Positions 18,519 through 24,809 of a stretch of 36,318 nt of DNA are shown here, piece after piece. A program made the position numbers and the translations under genes. Position 1 is the stretch's first letter. Each line of letters begins with the position of its first letter. The notes below the pieces were generated by a model. It was not told where the DNA came from. It was given only the letters and a program-made list of their open reading frames with translations, and did not search any database. The stretch covers positions 1 to 36,318 of IMG/VR virus record IMGVR_UViG_3300046718_000122; one strand, given 5' to 3'. The DNA comes from a virus.

Positions 18519-19429
18519 TGCCTAGTATTTACACGCACCTTGCGCTTGATAAACCGGACGGCGGCGGCGCATATAATCAGAACGGTACTGCGTTTGGGCA
18601 ATCCGCGCGTGACAATCAGATTGCGTTTTGCAATGCGATCATGCTTGGCGCGGTGGAAGGATTTCTGTACTCGCAATCGGGCGGCACCAATCAGCAGCCT
18701 GCAATTGAGTACATGAAAAGCGGTCTTAACTGGCTGCGGCGCACGAACACGTGGGGCACCAGCGGCGGCGGCACCGGCAATCTGACGCAGCTGCAATACG
18801 ATTGGTCCACGGATGGCGGTGCAACGTGGGCATCGATCATTGCAGCGGAAGTACGCAACTACAGCAGCGGCGGCGATCTGATCAGCACTACGGGTGCCGG
18901 TGGATTCCTTGCGCGCGTGGAAGCGCTGTACGGTCGTGTGCTGGCCAACGTGTCGAATTTCGCTGCACACATCGCGGCAGTCGGCACCGCTGTGCACGGA
19001 CTAGGCAGCATCGCAACGCAGGCGTTTAGTGCTGTTGCGCTTACGGGCGGTGCGATTGATGGCACTGCAATTGGCGGTACTACGCCTGCAGCGGTAACAG
19101 GGCAGACGTTCAAAGGCGTTGTCGTTAATCTTGGTAATCTGAGCGGTGCGACCGTCATTGATTGGAGTTTAGGCGATTACTTCTACGGCACCGTTGTTGG
19201 CGCGTGGACTCCGACATGGGCAAATCTTCCGCCCGCAGGACGCGGGCAAGGTCTTACGCTAGAATTGACGAATCCGGGCGCGTTCGCTATCACCGGCACG
19301 TGGCCGTCCACGAAGTGGCCAAGCGGCACGCTTCCATCGCGCACGGTTGCAGGCATCGATCTGTACGAGTTCACTTGTCGTGATGGCGTCACCGTGCGCG
19401 GTGCGCAGTCGAACAAGGACAGCAGATGA
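18518..19429 (+). CDS. Tail fibre protein
   Basis: A 303-residue fibre-type protein. It contains a short helical/coiled part (VEALYGRVLANVSNFAAHI, near 130-148), then the motif ALTGGAIDGTAIGGTTPAAV, a recurrent collar motif of phage fibres. The C-terminal domain includes GLTLELTNPGAFAITGTWPS and KWPSGTLPS, a common trimerising tail-fibre end. GGAG precedes the start within the previous gene, and the stop overlaps the next start (ATGA). It is probably part of the adsorption apparatus together with its neighbours. Confidence 0.72.
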   Translation: MPSIYTHLALDKPDGGGAYNQNGTAFGQSARDNQIAFCNAIMLGAVEGFLYSQSGGTNQQPAIEYMKSGLNWLRRTNTWGTSGGGTGNLTQLQYDWSTDGGATWASIIAAEVRNYSSGGDLISTTGAGGFLARVEALYGRVLANVSNFAAHIAAVGTAVHGLGSIATQAFSAVALTGGAIDGTAIGGTTPAAVTGQTFKGVVVNLGNLSGATVIDWSLGDYFYGTVVGAWTPTWANLPPAGRGQGLTLELTNPGAFAITGTWPSTKWPSGTLPSRTVAGIDLYEFTCRDGVTVRGAQSNKDSR

Positions 19430-20196
19430 CGATGATGCATCACGTGCTGAACGAGAGCGGACCACGCCCGGTCACGCTGGTTGTTGCAGCCGATGTTGCT
19501 AATTATGATCTGTTCGTGCAAGCAGGGTCACCGCTCGGCCCGGTCGATGTGGTGCTTACGATTAACAGCGGTGTTACGATTTATTCGTCATCGGGCAACG
19601 CTGCGTTGTATCAATCGTCATCGTTTCCTGTCGGCAGCACGGTTAACATCATTAATAACGGCACGATTTGCGGCAGAGGCGGTAACGCAGGCGGCGGTCA
19701 CAATGGTCCCGGCAGCGGCGGTGCCGGATTGCCCGGTTCACCGGGCGGTGCAGCGGGTGATGCTATTGCACTATCTGATGATTGGACTATTGATAACACG
19801 TATGGTAACATTTTTGGCGGCGGCGGCGGCGGCAGTGGCGGCTATTCATCAATGTCAAGTGGCGCTTATGGTGATGGCGGCGGCGGCGGCGGCGGCGGTC
19901 AAGGTCGTGATGGCGGAGCGCACGGTAGTGGCGGTGCTGCTGGTATAAACGGCACTAAGGGCAACAATGGCGGTAACGGCTCTGTCAGCACCTATGGCAG
20001 AGGCGGTGCGCGCGGCGGTGATGCGGGCGATGGCGCCGATGGCGGCGGATGGGGCAACAAAGGCGGCAATACGTTTGGCGGCAGTTATGGCACCGTTATT
20101 GGTGGTGCGCCCGGTGATGCGATCACGCTGAACGGTCACACGGCGACATTCATTGGCGGTAACAATCCGTCGCAAGTTAAAGGAGCAGTAGCATGA
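19426..20196 (+). CDS. Glycine-rich adhesin, candidate receptor-binding protein
   Basis: A 256-residue protein. The N-terminal third is beta-rich, with SSSFPVGSTVNIINNGTICGRG at about 66-87. The middle is a series of Gly-rich runs (GGAGLPGSPGGAAGDA, GGGGGGSGGYSS, GGGGGGGGQGRDGG) separated by short variable loops. The layout is reminiscent of T-even gp38-type adhesins, where polyglycine helices stack and the intervening loops bind outer-membrane receptors. It is the last gene of the fibre block. No enzyme motif is seen. The homology is by architecture rather than by sequence, so the receptor-binding role is an inference. Confidence 0.6.
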   Translation: MTMMHHVLNESGPRPVTLVVAADVANYDLFVQAGSPLGPVDVVLTINSGVTIYSSSGNAALYQSSSFPVGSTVNIINNGTICGRGGNAGGGHNGPGSGGAGLPGSPGGAAGDAIALSDDWTIDNTYGNIFGGGGGGSGGYSSMSSGAYGDGGGGGGGGQGRDGGAHGSGGAAGINGTKGNNGGNGSVSTYGRGGARGGDAGDGADGGGWGNKGGNTFGGSYGTVIGGAPGDAITLNGHTATFIGGNNPSQVKGAVA

Positions 20197-20399
20197 TCGA
20201 CGAACGAGTGATACGGCTGTTAAATCAAGTCGCGCTACTGCACACCGCGTTACGGCACGCAGTTACGCGCATTAAAGTAAACGGCCAGACAGAAGATGCG
20301 GAATTGCTCGAGTACGCGATGCAAGCGCTAAACGCGAGTGAAGACACGGCACCGGAAATCGTGGCCGATCTAACGAAAGCGCTGCACACCGGAGTGTGA
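20193..20399 (+). CDS. Small helical protein, unknown
   Basis: A 68-residue, largely helical protein without membrane segment or Cys. The N-terminus (VIRLLNQVALLHTALRHAVT) could form an amphipathic helix or short coiled coil. AAGGAG precedes the ATG, and the start overlaps the adhesin stop (ATGA), so it is probably translated together with it. It could be a small chaperone for the adhesin or an unrelated accessory protein. I do not recognise a family. Confidence 0.6.
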   Translation: MIDERVIRLLNQVALLHTALRHAVTRIKVNGQTEDAELLEYAMQALNASEDTAPEIVADLTKALHTGV

Positions 20400-20405
20400 T
20401 ATAAT
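20397..20405 (+). promoter_or_regulatory. Possible extended -10 promoter
   Basis: TGATATAAT is a perfect extended -10 element (TG-N-TATAAT), but there is no recognisable -35 at 16-18 bases upstream. It overlaps the start codon of the small gene at 20404, so any transcript would begin inside that gene and serve 20603 onwards. Treat as tentative. Confidence 0.3.
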
Positions 20406-20538
20406 GGAAAGGATCGTGATATCCGTGGTTCTGGCAAAGCTGGCGTTGTTCGTCAAGGAACACACGGCAATCGTTGTTGCGGATTTTGTTGTCGGTTTTG
20501 CATTCGGCATTCTGGTTGGCCATTATCTGGCAATCTGA
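20404..20538 (+). CDS. 44-residue membrane protein
   Basis: A short open reading frame of 44 residues. After an N-terminal MERIVISVVLAKLALF and a charged VKEHT, there is one clear membrane segment, IVVADFVVGFAFGILVGHYL. GGAG lies 10 bases before the ATG, and the frame begins 4 bases after the preceding stop. A small single-span protein after the tail genes could be a holin or an antiholin/pinholin-like protein, but no lysis enzyme is next to it, so the role is open. Confidence 0.55.
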   Translation: MERIVISVVLAKLALFVKEHTAIVVADFVVGFAFGILVGHYLAI

Positions 20539-20602
20539 TTGCCCGCCGTGCGGCAGTTCGCTGTCGTTTATTTCAACGCAACACAAGCAAGGAGACATAA
20601 AA

Positions 20603-21103
20603 ATGCTTGATCCGAAAGTACCGTTAGCAACGTTTATCGGCACGCCGCAGGTGCGTGTCGTCACGCCCGATGGTAAGAGCGTGATTGCATGGGCGAACAT
20701 GCTGCCTGTTACCGGTGGTTCGCAAGGCATACCGGGCAAGCGACAGGAAGCAGCCGTGTGCGCAGCGTTCAACAAACTCAAGCTGACAATTGACGACTTC
20801 ATGACCAAGGCGGATTTTAATCACGTGATGGGCGGCAATGGCCCACCGCGTTACGACTTCCACGCGGGCATGTATTACGATTACGGCGCATTTGAGAACG
20901 GGCATCCGTCGGGCATTCGCATTTGCACGGATGAATCGTTGCTTGTGGCCAAGAGTCGTCAACCGCGCCCGCCTGTCGGTGGCGGCACACCGCCACCGGA
21001 AGGCACGACGCCGCCCGCAGAAGGCGGGGAAATCAGCGACGACGAGTACGGCACCGACGACGCCGCTGCGCTTGCTGCAGTCGAAGCAGACAAGAAGGCG
21101 TAG
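20603..21103 (+). CDS. Hypothetical protein with Pro/acidic tail
   Basis: A 166-residue protein of unknown function. The first 120 residues look folded: VPLATFIGTPQVRVVTPDGK, a helical RQEAAVCAAFNKLKLTIDDF, then PRYDFHAGMYYDYGAF. The C-terminal 45 residues are low-complexity, with GGGTPPPEGTTPPAEGG followed by an acidic/Ala segment ending in Lys-Lys-Ala. The ATG at 20603 has AGGAG 9 bases upstream; the frame is open further back but lacks a ribosome site there. The Pro-Gly-rich tail resembles that of the next protein, which suggests that the two belong together. Confidence 0.65.
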   Translation: MLDPKVPLATFIGTPQVRVVTPDGKSVIAWANMLPVTGGSQGIPGKRQEAAVCAAFNKLKLTIDDFMTKADFNHVMGGNGPPRYDFHAGMYYDYGAFENGHPSGIRICTDESLLVAKSRQPRPPVGGGTPPPEGTTPPAEGGEISDDEYGTDDAAALAAVEADKKA

Positions 21104-21110
21104 CAGGGAA

Positions 21111-21131
21111 CAGCGCGCATTTAGCGCGTTG
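21111..21131 (+). promoter_or_regulatory. Intergenic hairpin
   Basis: CAGCGCGC and GCGCGTTG pair over 8 bases (one G-T) with an ATTTA loop. There is no T-run, only ATTTGTTG afterwards. It is the first of four hairpins that separate the accessory genes of this region. Confidence 0.45.
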
Positions 21132-21166
21132 ATTTGTTGTGCATCATCAACAAGAGGAGTAACACA

Positions 21167-21601
21167 ATGCAACCGTTTCTAGCAATGATCATGCCGCTTG
21201 CCAGCGGCACAACGCCACCGGATGGCGGCACACCGCCAAGCAACGGCGGTCCTGTTGACCCCGGCTATTCGCCGCCGTGGGCGCAAATCCCACCGGGCGG
21301 CGGCACACCACCGGAAGGCGGCGGTCCTGTTGACCCCGGCTATTCGCCGCCGTGGGCGCAAATCCCACCGGGCGGCGGCACGCGTCCACCGCGTCCATCG
21401 TCACCGCGTGGCACCAATGCAGTTGTGATGCCAATGCCCGCAACCGATCCGCCGACAGCACCACCGGCAGGATTGTCACCGGACAGCAAGCAAGTGCTGA
21501 TCTGGTTTGGACCGGGCACGCAACCCGCAGTCGCATGGGTCGCGCCGTACGCATCAACCGGCCCGATCACACCACCGGCAGAAGGAACGCCGCCCGCGTA
21601 A
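21167..21601 (+). CDS. Pro/Gly-rich repeat protein
   Basis: A 144-residue protein with an N-terminal MQPFLAMIMPLASG followed by proline-glycine repeats. Two near-identical units contain GGPVDPGYSPPWAQIPPGGG. The C-terminus is more conventional (SPDSKQVLIWFGPGTQPAVA). Proteins with a short beta-type start, DNxLPPG-like Pro repeats and a final VWV segment are common hypothetical proteins in podo- and siphoviruses; their role is unknown. The ATG at 21167 has GAGGAGT 7 bases upstream. It may be a structural spacer or surface protein. Confidence 0.65.
   Translation: MQPFLAMIMPLASGTTPPDGGTPPSNGGPVDPGYSPPWAQIPPGGGTPPEGGGPVDPGYSPPWAQIPPGGGTRPPRPSSPRGTNAVVMPMPATDPPTAPPAGLSPDSKQVLIWFGPGTQPAVAWVAPYASTGPITPPAEGTPPA
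21245..21381 (+). repeat. Two-copy direct repeat, 62 bases, period 75
   Basis: Bases 21245-21306 and 21320-21381 are identical over 62 positions. They encode two copies of a PVDPGYSPPWAQIPPGGG-type unit in the Pro/Gly-rich protein. DNA-level identity points to a recent duplication. Confidence 0.9.
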
Positions 21602-21621
21602 TTGCGTGCAGCGTGTAGTGG

Positions 21622-21649
21622 CGTGGGTGCCAGAGCAGCGGCACCCACG
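21622..21649 (+). promoter_or_regulatory. Perfect 10-base hairpin
   Basis: CGTGGGTGCC and GGCACCCACG pair perfectly around an 8-base loop and are followed by ATAACAGG, not by a T-run. It lies between the repeat protein and the first PEP-CTERM gene. Confidence 0.5.
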
Positions 21650-21683
21650 ATAACAGGCAACATCACAACAAGGAGATGTTGAC

Positions 21684-22334
21684 ATGAGGCAGTCATGGAA
21701 GCTAGCACTTGCGGCACTTGCATTAGTGTTTGCTGCATCATCGGCAAGCGCTGATGTGATTTTGACATTCGGCCAAGTCTTGCGCGGCGACACAATCGTT
21801 GCAACGGATGACGGCACGACGACCGACATCACCGGCACTGATATTGCCGTTACGGTGACGGAAATCGAAGCAAACAGTCCTTCCGTACCGTTTGCTGCGT
21901 TGTTGAATCTCGATGCAACAAGCACCGGTCCTGCACAGATCGGGCCGCTTGGCATCGTTGAACCGTTCGATGGCACGTTCTCCATCACCAATGCGTTGTT
22001 ATGCGGTGCTGGTAACTGTCTGTCGGGTGTGTTTAGTGGCGCAACGTTTGGCTTTTTGGGCGGTGCATCGCTCACGATGTCAAGCGCCATGCCGCCCGGT
22101 TCATTGACATTCACCAGCGATGTGATCACGGAACTTGGCTTGCCGCGTGGTCTGTCGTTCTCGTTTGCCAACGTTACGCCGCCGGTCGGTTTCAACGGCA
22201 CCACAATTGCAGCGTTCGAGTCGTCGGTATCGGGCACGTTCTCTGCAGCGTTGGTGCCGGAACCCGCACCGCTGGCGCTGTTCAGCGCTGGTCTGTTCGG
22301 GCTGGCGTTCGTCGGTCGGCGCAAAAAGCAGTAA
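21684..22334 (+). CDS. PEP-CTERM sorting-signal protein 1
   Basis: A 216-residue exported protein. An N-terminal signal peptide is clear: basic MRQSWK, hydrophobic LALAALALVFAASS and a cleavage site near ASA-DV. The C-terminus is a complete PEP-CTERM signal: Pro-Glu-Pro at about 192-194, a membrane helix (LALFSAGLFGLAFV) and the basic end RRKKQ. In bacteria such proteins are processed by exosortase during export to the envelope or exopolysaccharide layer. The middle (residues 22-190) is a Thr/Ser/Gly-rich beta domain. AAGGAG precedes the ATG. It is adjacent to a second protein of the same kind. No exosortase is encoded here, so the host would have to supply one. Confidence 0.88.
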   Translation: MRQSWKLALAALALVFAASSASADVILTFGQVLRGDTIVATDDGTTTDITGTDIAVTVTEIEANSPSVPFAALLNLDATSTGPAQIGPLGIVEPFDGTFSITNALLCGAGNCLSGVFSGATFGFLGGASLTMSSAMPPGSLTFTSDVITELGLPRGLSFSFANVTPPVGFNGTTIAAFESSVSGTFSAALVPEPAPLALFSAGLFGLAFVGRRKKQ

Positions 22335-22341
22335 AACAACG

Positions 22342-22365
22342 CCCGCGCGTGACGGCACGCGCGGG
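22342..22365 (+). promoter_or_regulatory. Perfect 10-base hairpin between the PEP-CTERM genes
   Basis: CCCGCGCGTG and CACGCGCGGG pair perfectly with an ACGG loop. TATAACAAGGGGAAGG follows, which holds the next ribosome site. Without a T-run it is more likely an RNA-stabilising, processing or attenuating element than a terminator. Confidence 0.55.
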
Positions 22366-22386
22366 TATAACAAGGGGAAGGAACAA

Positions 22387-23208
22387 ATGAAACGGTTACT
22401 GATATTAGCATTACTGCTGATCGCAAGTCCTGCATTCGCTGGCCTGTGCAGCTTGGTTGGTGCGCAGAATCAGACTTGCACCTTTGCGTCTGACACCAGC
22501 GGCGGCACGACGCTGTACACCAATCCATCGAATCTGTCGAACATTGGCAGCGGTACAATCAATCCGTTCCTTGGCGATCAGGTCGGTGGCAACGGTGGAA
22601 TCGAGTCAGGCGTCAACACTGATGATGCATCGGTCAATACGCTGCCGCTGAACGACAAGCGCGACAACAACAACACCTTCACCAATACGATGTCGCTGTC
22701 CGATCTTGGCGTCGTCACTATCGGCGGTGTTGACTACTACTCGTTCTTTCTCGACATCAACGAACCGAACGGCAACGGGCAAAACCTGCTGTCGCTCGAC
22801 CGGCTCGCGATCTTCGGGCAGACCGGTGCAACGCCGGGTGCGCCTGTTGATCTGAACAGCACCAACATCACATCGTTGGATGACGTTGATGTGTTCCCGA
22901 ATCTGACGGTGGTTTATCGTCTCGGTGTCGGCAACGATCTGCAACTTGACTACAACCTGTTTGCAGGTAGCGGTATCGGCTACGACATGCAGTTGCTGGT
23001 GCCCACGGTGCTGTTTGCGCCGCTGGTGCCGGATTCACGCATCGTCTTTGCCGTGCAGTATGGTGCGCTGTCAGGCAATCTGGCCGAAGACGGTTTCGAA
23101 GAATGGGCGTTTCGGCCAGCGGTGCTAAAGGTCGTACCGGAACCGATGCCACTTGCATTGACAGGCATTGGTTTGCTTGGGTTAGCGTTCGTTCGACGGC
23201 GCAAGTAA
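22387..23208 (+). CDS. PEP-CTERM sorting-signal protein 2
   Basis: A 273-residue exported protein with a typical signal peptide (MKRLLILALLLIASPAFA, cleavage after AFA) and a C-terminal PEP-CTERM signal: Pro-Glu-Pro at about 251-253, hydrophobic LALTGIGLLGLAFV and basic RRRK. The mature part is Asn/Asp/Thr/Gly-rich and probably all-beta (MSLSDLGVVTIGGVDYYSFF, DVFPNLTVVYRLGVGNDLQL), with two Cys residues near its start that could form a disulfide. Apart from the signals it does not resemble protein 1 closely. The ATG at 22387 has GGGGAAGGA upstream. Its role in the phage is unknown; modification of the host envelope is one possibility. Confidence 0.88.
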   Translation: MKRLLILALLLIASPAFAGLCSLVGAQNQTCTFASDTSGGTTLYTNPSNLSNIGSGTINPFLGDQVGGNGGIESGVNTDDASVNTLPLNDKRDNNNTFTNTMSLSDLGVVTIGGVDYYSFFLDINEPNGNGQNLLSLDRLAIFGQTGATPGAPVDLNSTNITSLDDVDVFPNLTVVYRLGVGNDLQLDYNLFAGSGIGYDMQLLVPTVLFAPLVPDSRIVFAVQYGALSGNLAEDGFEEWAFRPAVLKVVPEPMPLALTGIGLLGLAFVRRRK

Positions 23209-23386
23209 ACAACGAGCACCAAAGGTAAGCGGTGAGAGCCTGTACGTCCGAATCCACCGCAGTTTCTCCGCTGATATGGGGAGTGTTCGCGCCGTGGCGA
23301 GCAGCGACGCATTGACTCCATATGGTGCGGGCGCAGACCGTCGCGACGTACGATAACGTCGCACTTTTCAATGAGGAGTTGTCAAC
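23209..23386 (+). other. Structured intergenic region
   Basis: This is the longest gene-free stretch. GCGGTG (23229-23234) can pair with CACCGC (23255-23260). Alternatively AGCGG (23228-23232) plus AGA (23235-23237) can pair with TCT and CCGCT at 23265-23272, so two structures compete. GCGACGT and ACGTCGC (23343-23349, 23356-23362) form a further perfect stem, followed by ACTTTTC and the GAGGAG ribosome site of the next gene. I found no tRNA cloverleaf and no convincing promoter. It could be an attenuator-like leader or a small RNA. Confidence 0.35.
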
Positions 23387-23554
23387 ATGACAATAGGGCT
23401 AGAGTTCGTGCTGTTTCTGATTCTTGGCTTGGTGTTGTTCATACCGCTGGTGGAGAACGGCAGATTGGCTGCTATGGTCGTGTTCGTGGTGATCATGGCG
23501 CTGTGGCTGATCGGCGGATTGGCTGGTTGGAATCTGCATCTGCCGGTCAAATAG
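23387..23554 (+). CDS. Two-span membrane protein, 55 residues
   Basis: A short gene with a strong ribosome site (GAGGAG, 8 bases before the ATG). The 55-residue product has two membrane helices, roughly residues 7-21 (FVLFLILGLVLFIPL) and 27-47 (LAAMVVFVVIMALWLIGGLAG), joined by a short polar loop ENGR, and a short C-terminal tail. It is the last gene of the + strand arm before the terminator. Two-span size and topology fit small phage holins, but this is a general resemblance; it could equally be an envelope or superinfection protein linked to the PEP-CTERM cassette. Confidence 0.65.
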   Translation: MTIGLEFVLFLILGLVLFIPLVENGRLAAMVVFVVIMALWLIGGLAGWNLHLPVK

Positions 23555-23594
23555 TGTTGCGTTGCGCTGGTTCCTCTTCCTGACCAGCGTAGTT

Positions 23595-23629
23595 GACCGC
23601 CCGGTTTGCTGCACCGGGCGGTCTTTTTT
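23595..23629 (+). terminator. Strong rho-independent terminator at the convergence point
   Basis: GACCGCCCGG (23595-23604) and CCGGGCGGTC (23614-23623) form a perfect 10-base stem with a 9-base loop, followed by six Ts. It ends the rightward late transcript exactly where the leftward genes end: the last T is part of the stop codon of the - strand gene at 23629. An additional CGCTGGT/ACCAGCG hairpin (23565-23589) lies just before it. Confidence 0.92.
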
Positions 23630-24384
23630 CAGCGCTTTTTCTTCGTCTTGCCCTTGGCCTTTGCAGCCTTGGGTGCCGGTTCCGGCTTGCGCCGTGCTAC
23701 GCGTGCTGCTGCTACTTCGTCCGGATGCTTGCGTATCCAGTTGCCAATCCACATGCGTTGCAGCCCGTTATTCAAGTGGGCGCATCGCTCGCGCGAGCCA
23801 TCCGGTATGCCGTTGCTCTTGGCAATCAGCCACAGGTCGTCCAGCGTGTCAGCTTCCTTGAGTAGGGCGGCTACTTCGTCATGCCGGGTGTTCGGACGGC
23901 CCGGTGCAGACCGGCTCTCTAGATGCCTCTCCGTGACCGTCCTTGGTACTTCCGTTCTTTTCGTCTTTCCAGCGGCTACCGATATAGCCTGCGCAGAGAC
24001 AGACACAGACGATGCCGCCCGCGTTAAGCTGGCGCTTGGCTGCTGCTGTTGAACCGTAGCGGGTATCATCCGGACCAGTTCGAACGGCAACATGGTGTCG
24101 GTCAAGAAGCATTGGCTTATCTCACCGGGCGGGTTCTGGATGCGCTTCATTGCACGCAGCCATACGCCGTGCAGTTCGGTCACCGTCCACCGGTCGTCCC
24201 GCTGCGCCAGATAGCACACCGTGTCGCCCACGTTGACTTCATGCCGGGTGATGCGCTCCAGCTTGGGCAGCGGCGGCTCGGCTGCTTGTGCTGCTGCTGC
24301 GATTGCTGCGCGGTCGATGCTGTCGTCACGCTCGATCAGCACCGCGTCCTGCTGCTGCGCCTTACTTTTGCGTTTCGCTTTCAT
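23629..24384 (-). CDS. Basic protein of unknown function
   Basis: A 251-residue protein, the last gene of the leftward arm. The N-terminus is basic (MKAKRKSKAQQQDAV). A central segment (HEVNVGDTVCYLAQRDDRWTV, near 48-68) may be a small beta-barrel. Residues 165-215 contain a helical HDEVAALLKEADTLDDLWLI segment. The C-terminus is Lys/Ala/Pro-rich (PKAAKAKGKTKKKR), similar in style to the H1-like protein at 25292-25837. It may bind nucleic acid. I do not recognise a family. The ATG follows immediately after the stop of the upstream 40-residue gene; no clear ribosome site is seen, so translation may be coupled. Confidence 0.6.
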   Translation of the reverse strand: MKAKRKSKAQQQDAVLIERDDSIDRAAIAAAAQAAEPPLPKLERITRHEVNVGDTVCYLAQRDDRWTVTELHGVWLRAMKRIQNPPGEISQCFLTDTMLPFELVRMIPATVQQQQPSASLTRAASSVSVSAQAISVAAGKTKRTEVPRTVTERHLESRSAPGRPNTRHDEVAALLKEADTLDDLWLIAKSNGIPDGSRERCAHLNNGLQRMWIGNWIRKHPDEVAAARVARRKPEPAPKAAKAKGKTKKKR

Positions 24385-24507
24385 CTATCGTCCCTTCTTC
24401 CTGTTGATTTCACGAATGGCACACCTGAGCAGCAGCCACAGCACCAACACTGCGGCTGCGTACCCAAGCAGACCGAAAAACACCTTGATGTCAACTGCCT
24501 GTATCAT
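24385..24507 (-). CDS. 40-residue single-span membrane protein
   Basis: A short - strand frame. Its ATG overlaps the stop of the upstream 79-residue gene (ATGA), and its TAG lies directly before the ATG of the downstream gene. The product has a membrane helix, FFGLLGYAAAVLVLWLLL (about residues 10-27), and a basic cytoplasmic tail ending RKKGR. Tight packing on both sides argues that it is real. Function is unknown. Confidence 0.55.
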   Translation of the reverse strand: MIQAVDIKVFFGLLGYAAAVLVLWLLLRCAIREINRKKGR

Positions 24508-24743
24508 GCTGCTGCGTTGGTCACTTCTTCAACGCTGTTGAACGCCTCTTCCAGCGACTGCACCGCTTCCTCAAGGCTCGTCGCTGCTGCGTCCAGCGCT
24601 TGGCCCTTGTCGCTCTCTTGCGCCTTTTCGCCCTTCTCGTCAAACTCGCTGCGCGCCTCACCCGCGATCGTCTCCAACTCCGACTTTACTTGCTCGATGG
24701 TGGTCGCGATGACGGCCAGTGCCTTCAATTGTGCTGATTTCAT
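24504..24743 (-). CDS. Small acidic coiled-coil protein
   Basis: A 79-residue, almost entirely helical, Glu/Ala-rich protein with heptad-like spacing (VIATTIEQVKSELETIAGEA, then LEEAVQSLEEAFNSVEEV). AGGAGAT precedes the ATG by 7 bases. Similar small coiled-coil proteins with EKGEKAQES-type acidic middles are common early phage products of unknown role. It is followed by an overlapping membrane-protein gene. Confidence 0.65.
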   Translation of the reverse strand: MKSAQLKALAVIATTIEQVKSELETIAGEARSEFDEKGEKAQESDKGQALDAAATSLEEAVQSLEEAFNSVEEVTNAAA

Positions 24744-24775
24744 GCTGTATCTCCTGTTTAGGCAAGTCGCCCGAT

Positions 24776-24796
24776 GTGCGCGCTGTCACCGCGCAC
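24776..24796 (-). terminator. Hairpin after the 133-residue gene (repeat copy A)
   Basis: GTGCGCG and CGCGCAC form a 7-base stem with a 7-base loop just beyond the stop at 24810. There is no T-run, so termination would be weak. The hairpin and its flanks (24768-24804) closely resemble those at 25885-25922, with identical 14-base ends. Confidence 0.5.
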
Positions 24797-24809
24797 GCCG
24801 TGCTGCTCG

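Noticed and set aside
21189-21557. A repetitive - strand open frame.
   Set aside because: Its repeats are the antisense of the Pro/Gly repeats; the + strand gene has the ribosome site.
21554-22558. A 334-residue open frame on the - strand across the PEP-CTERM region.
   Set aside because: It opposes two + strand genes with ribosome sites, signal peptides and PEP-CTERM ends, and its translation is Arg/Ser/Pro-rich without motifs.
23209-23386. Possible tRNA, because of a TCCGAATCC stretch resembling a T-loop.
   Set aside because: No acceptor stem, anticodon arm or D-arm can be drawn around it.
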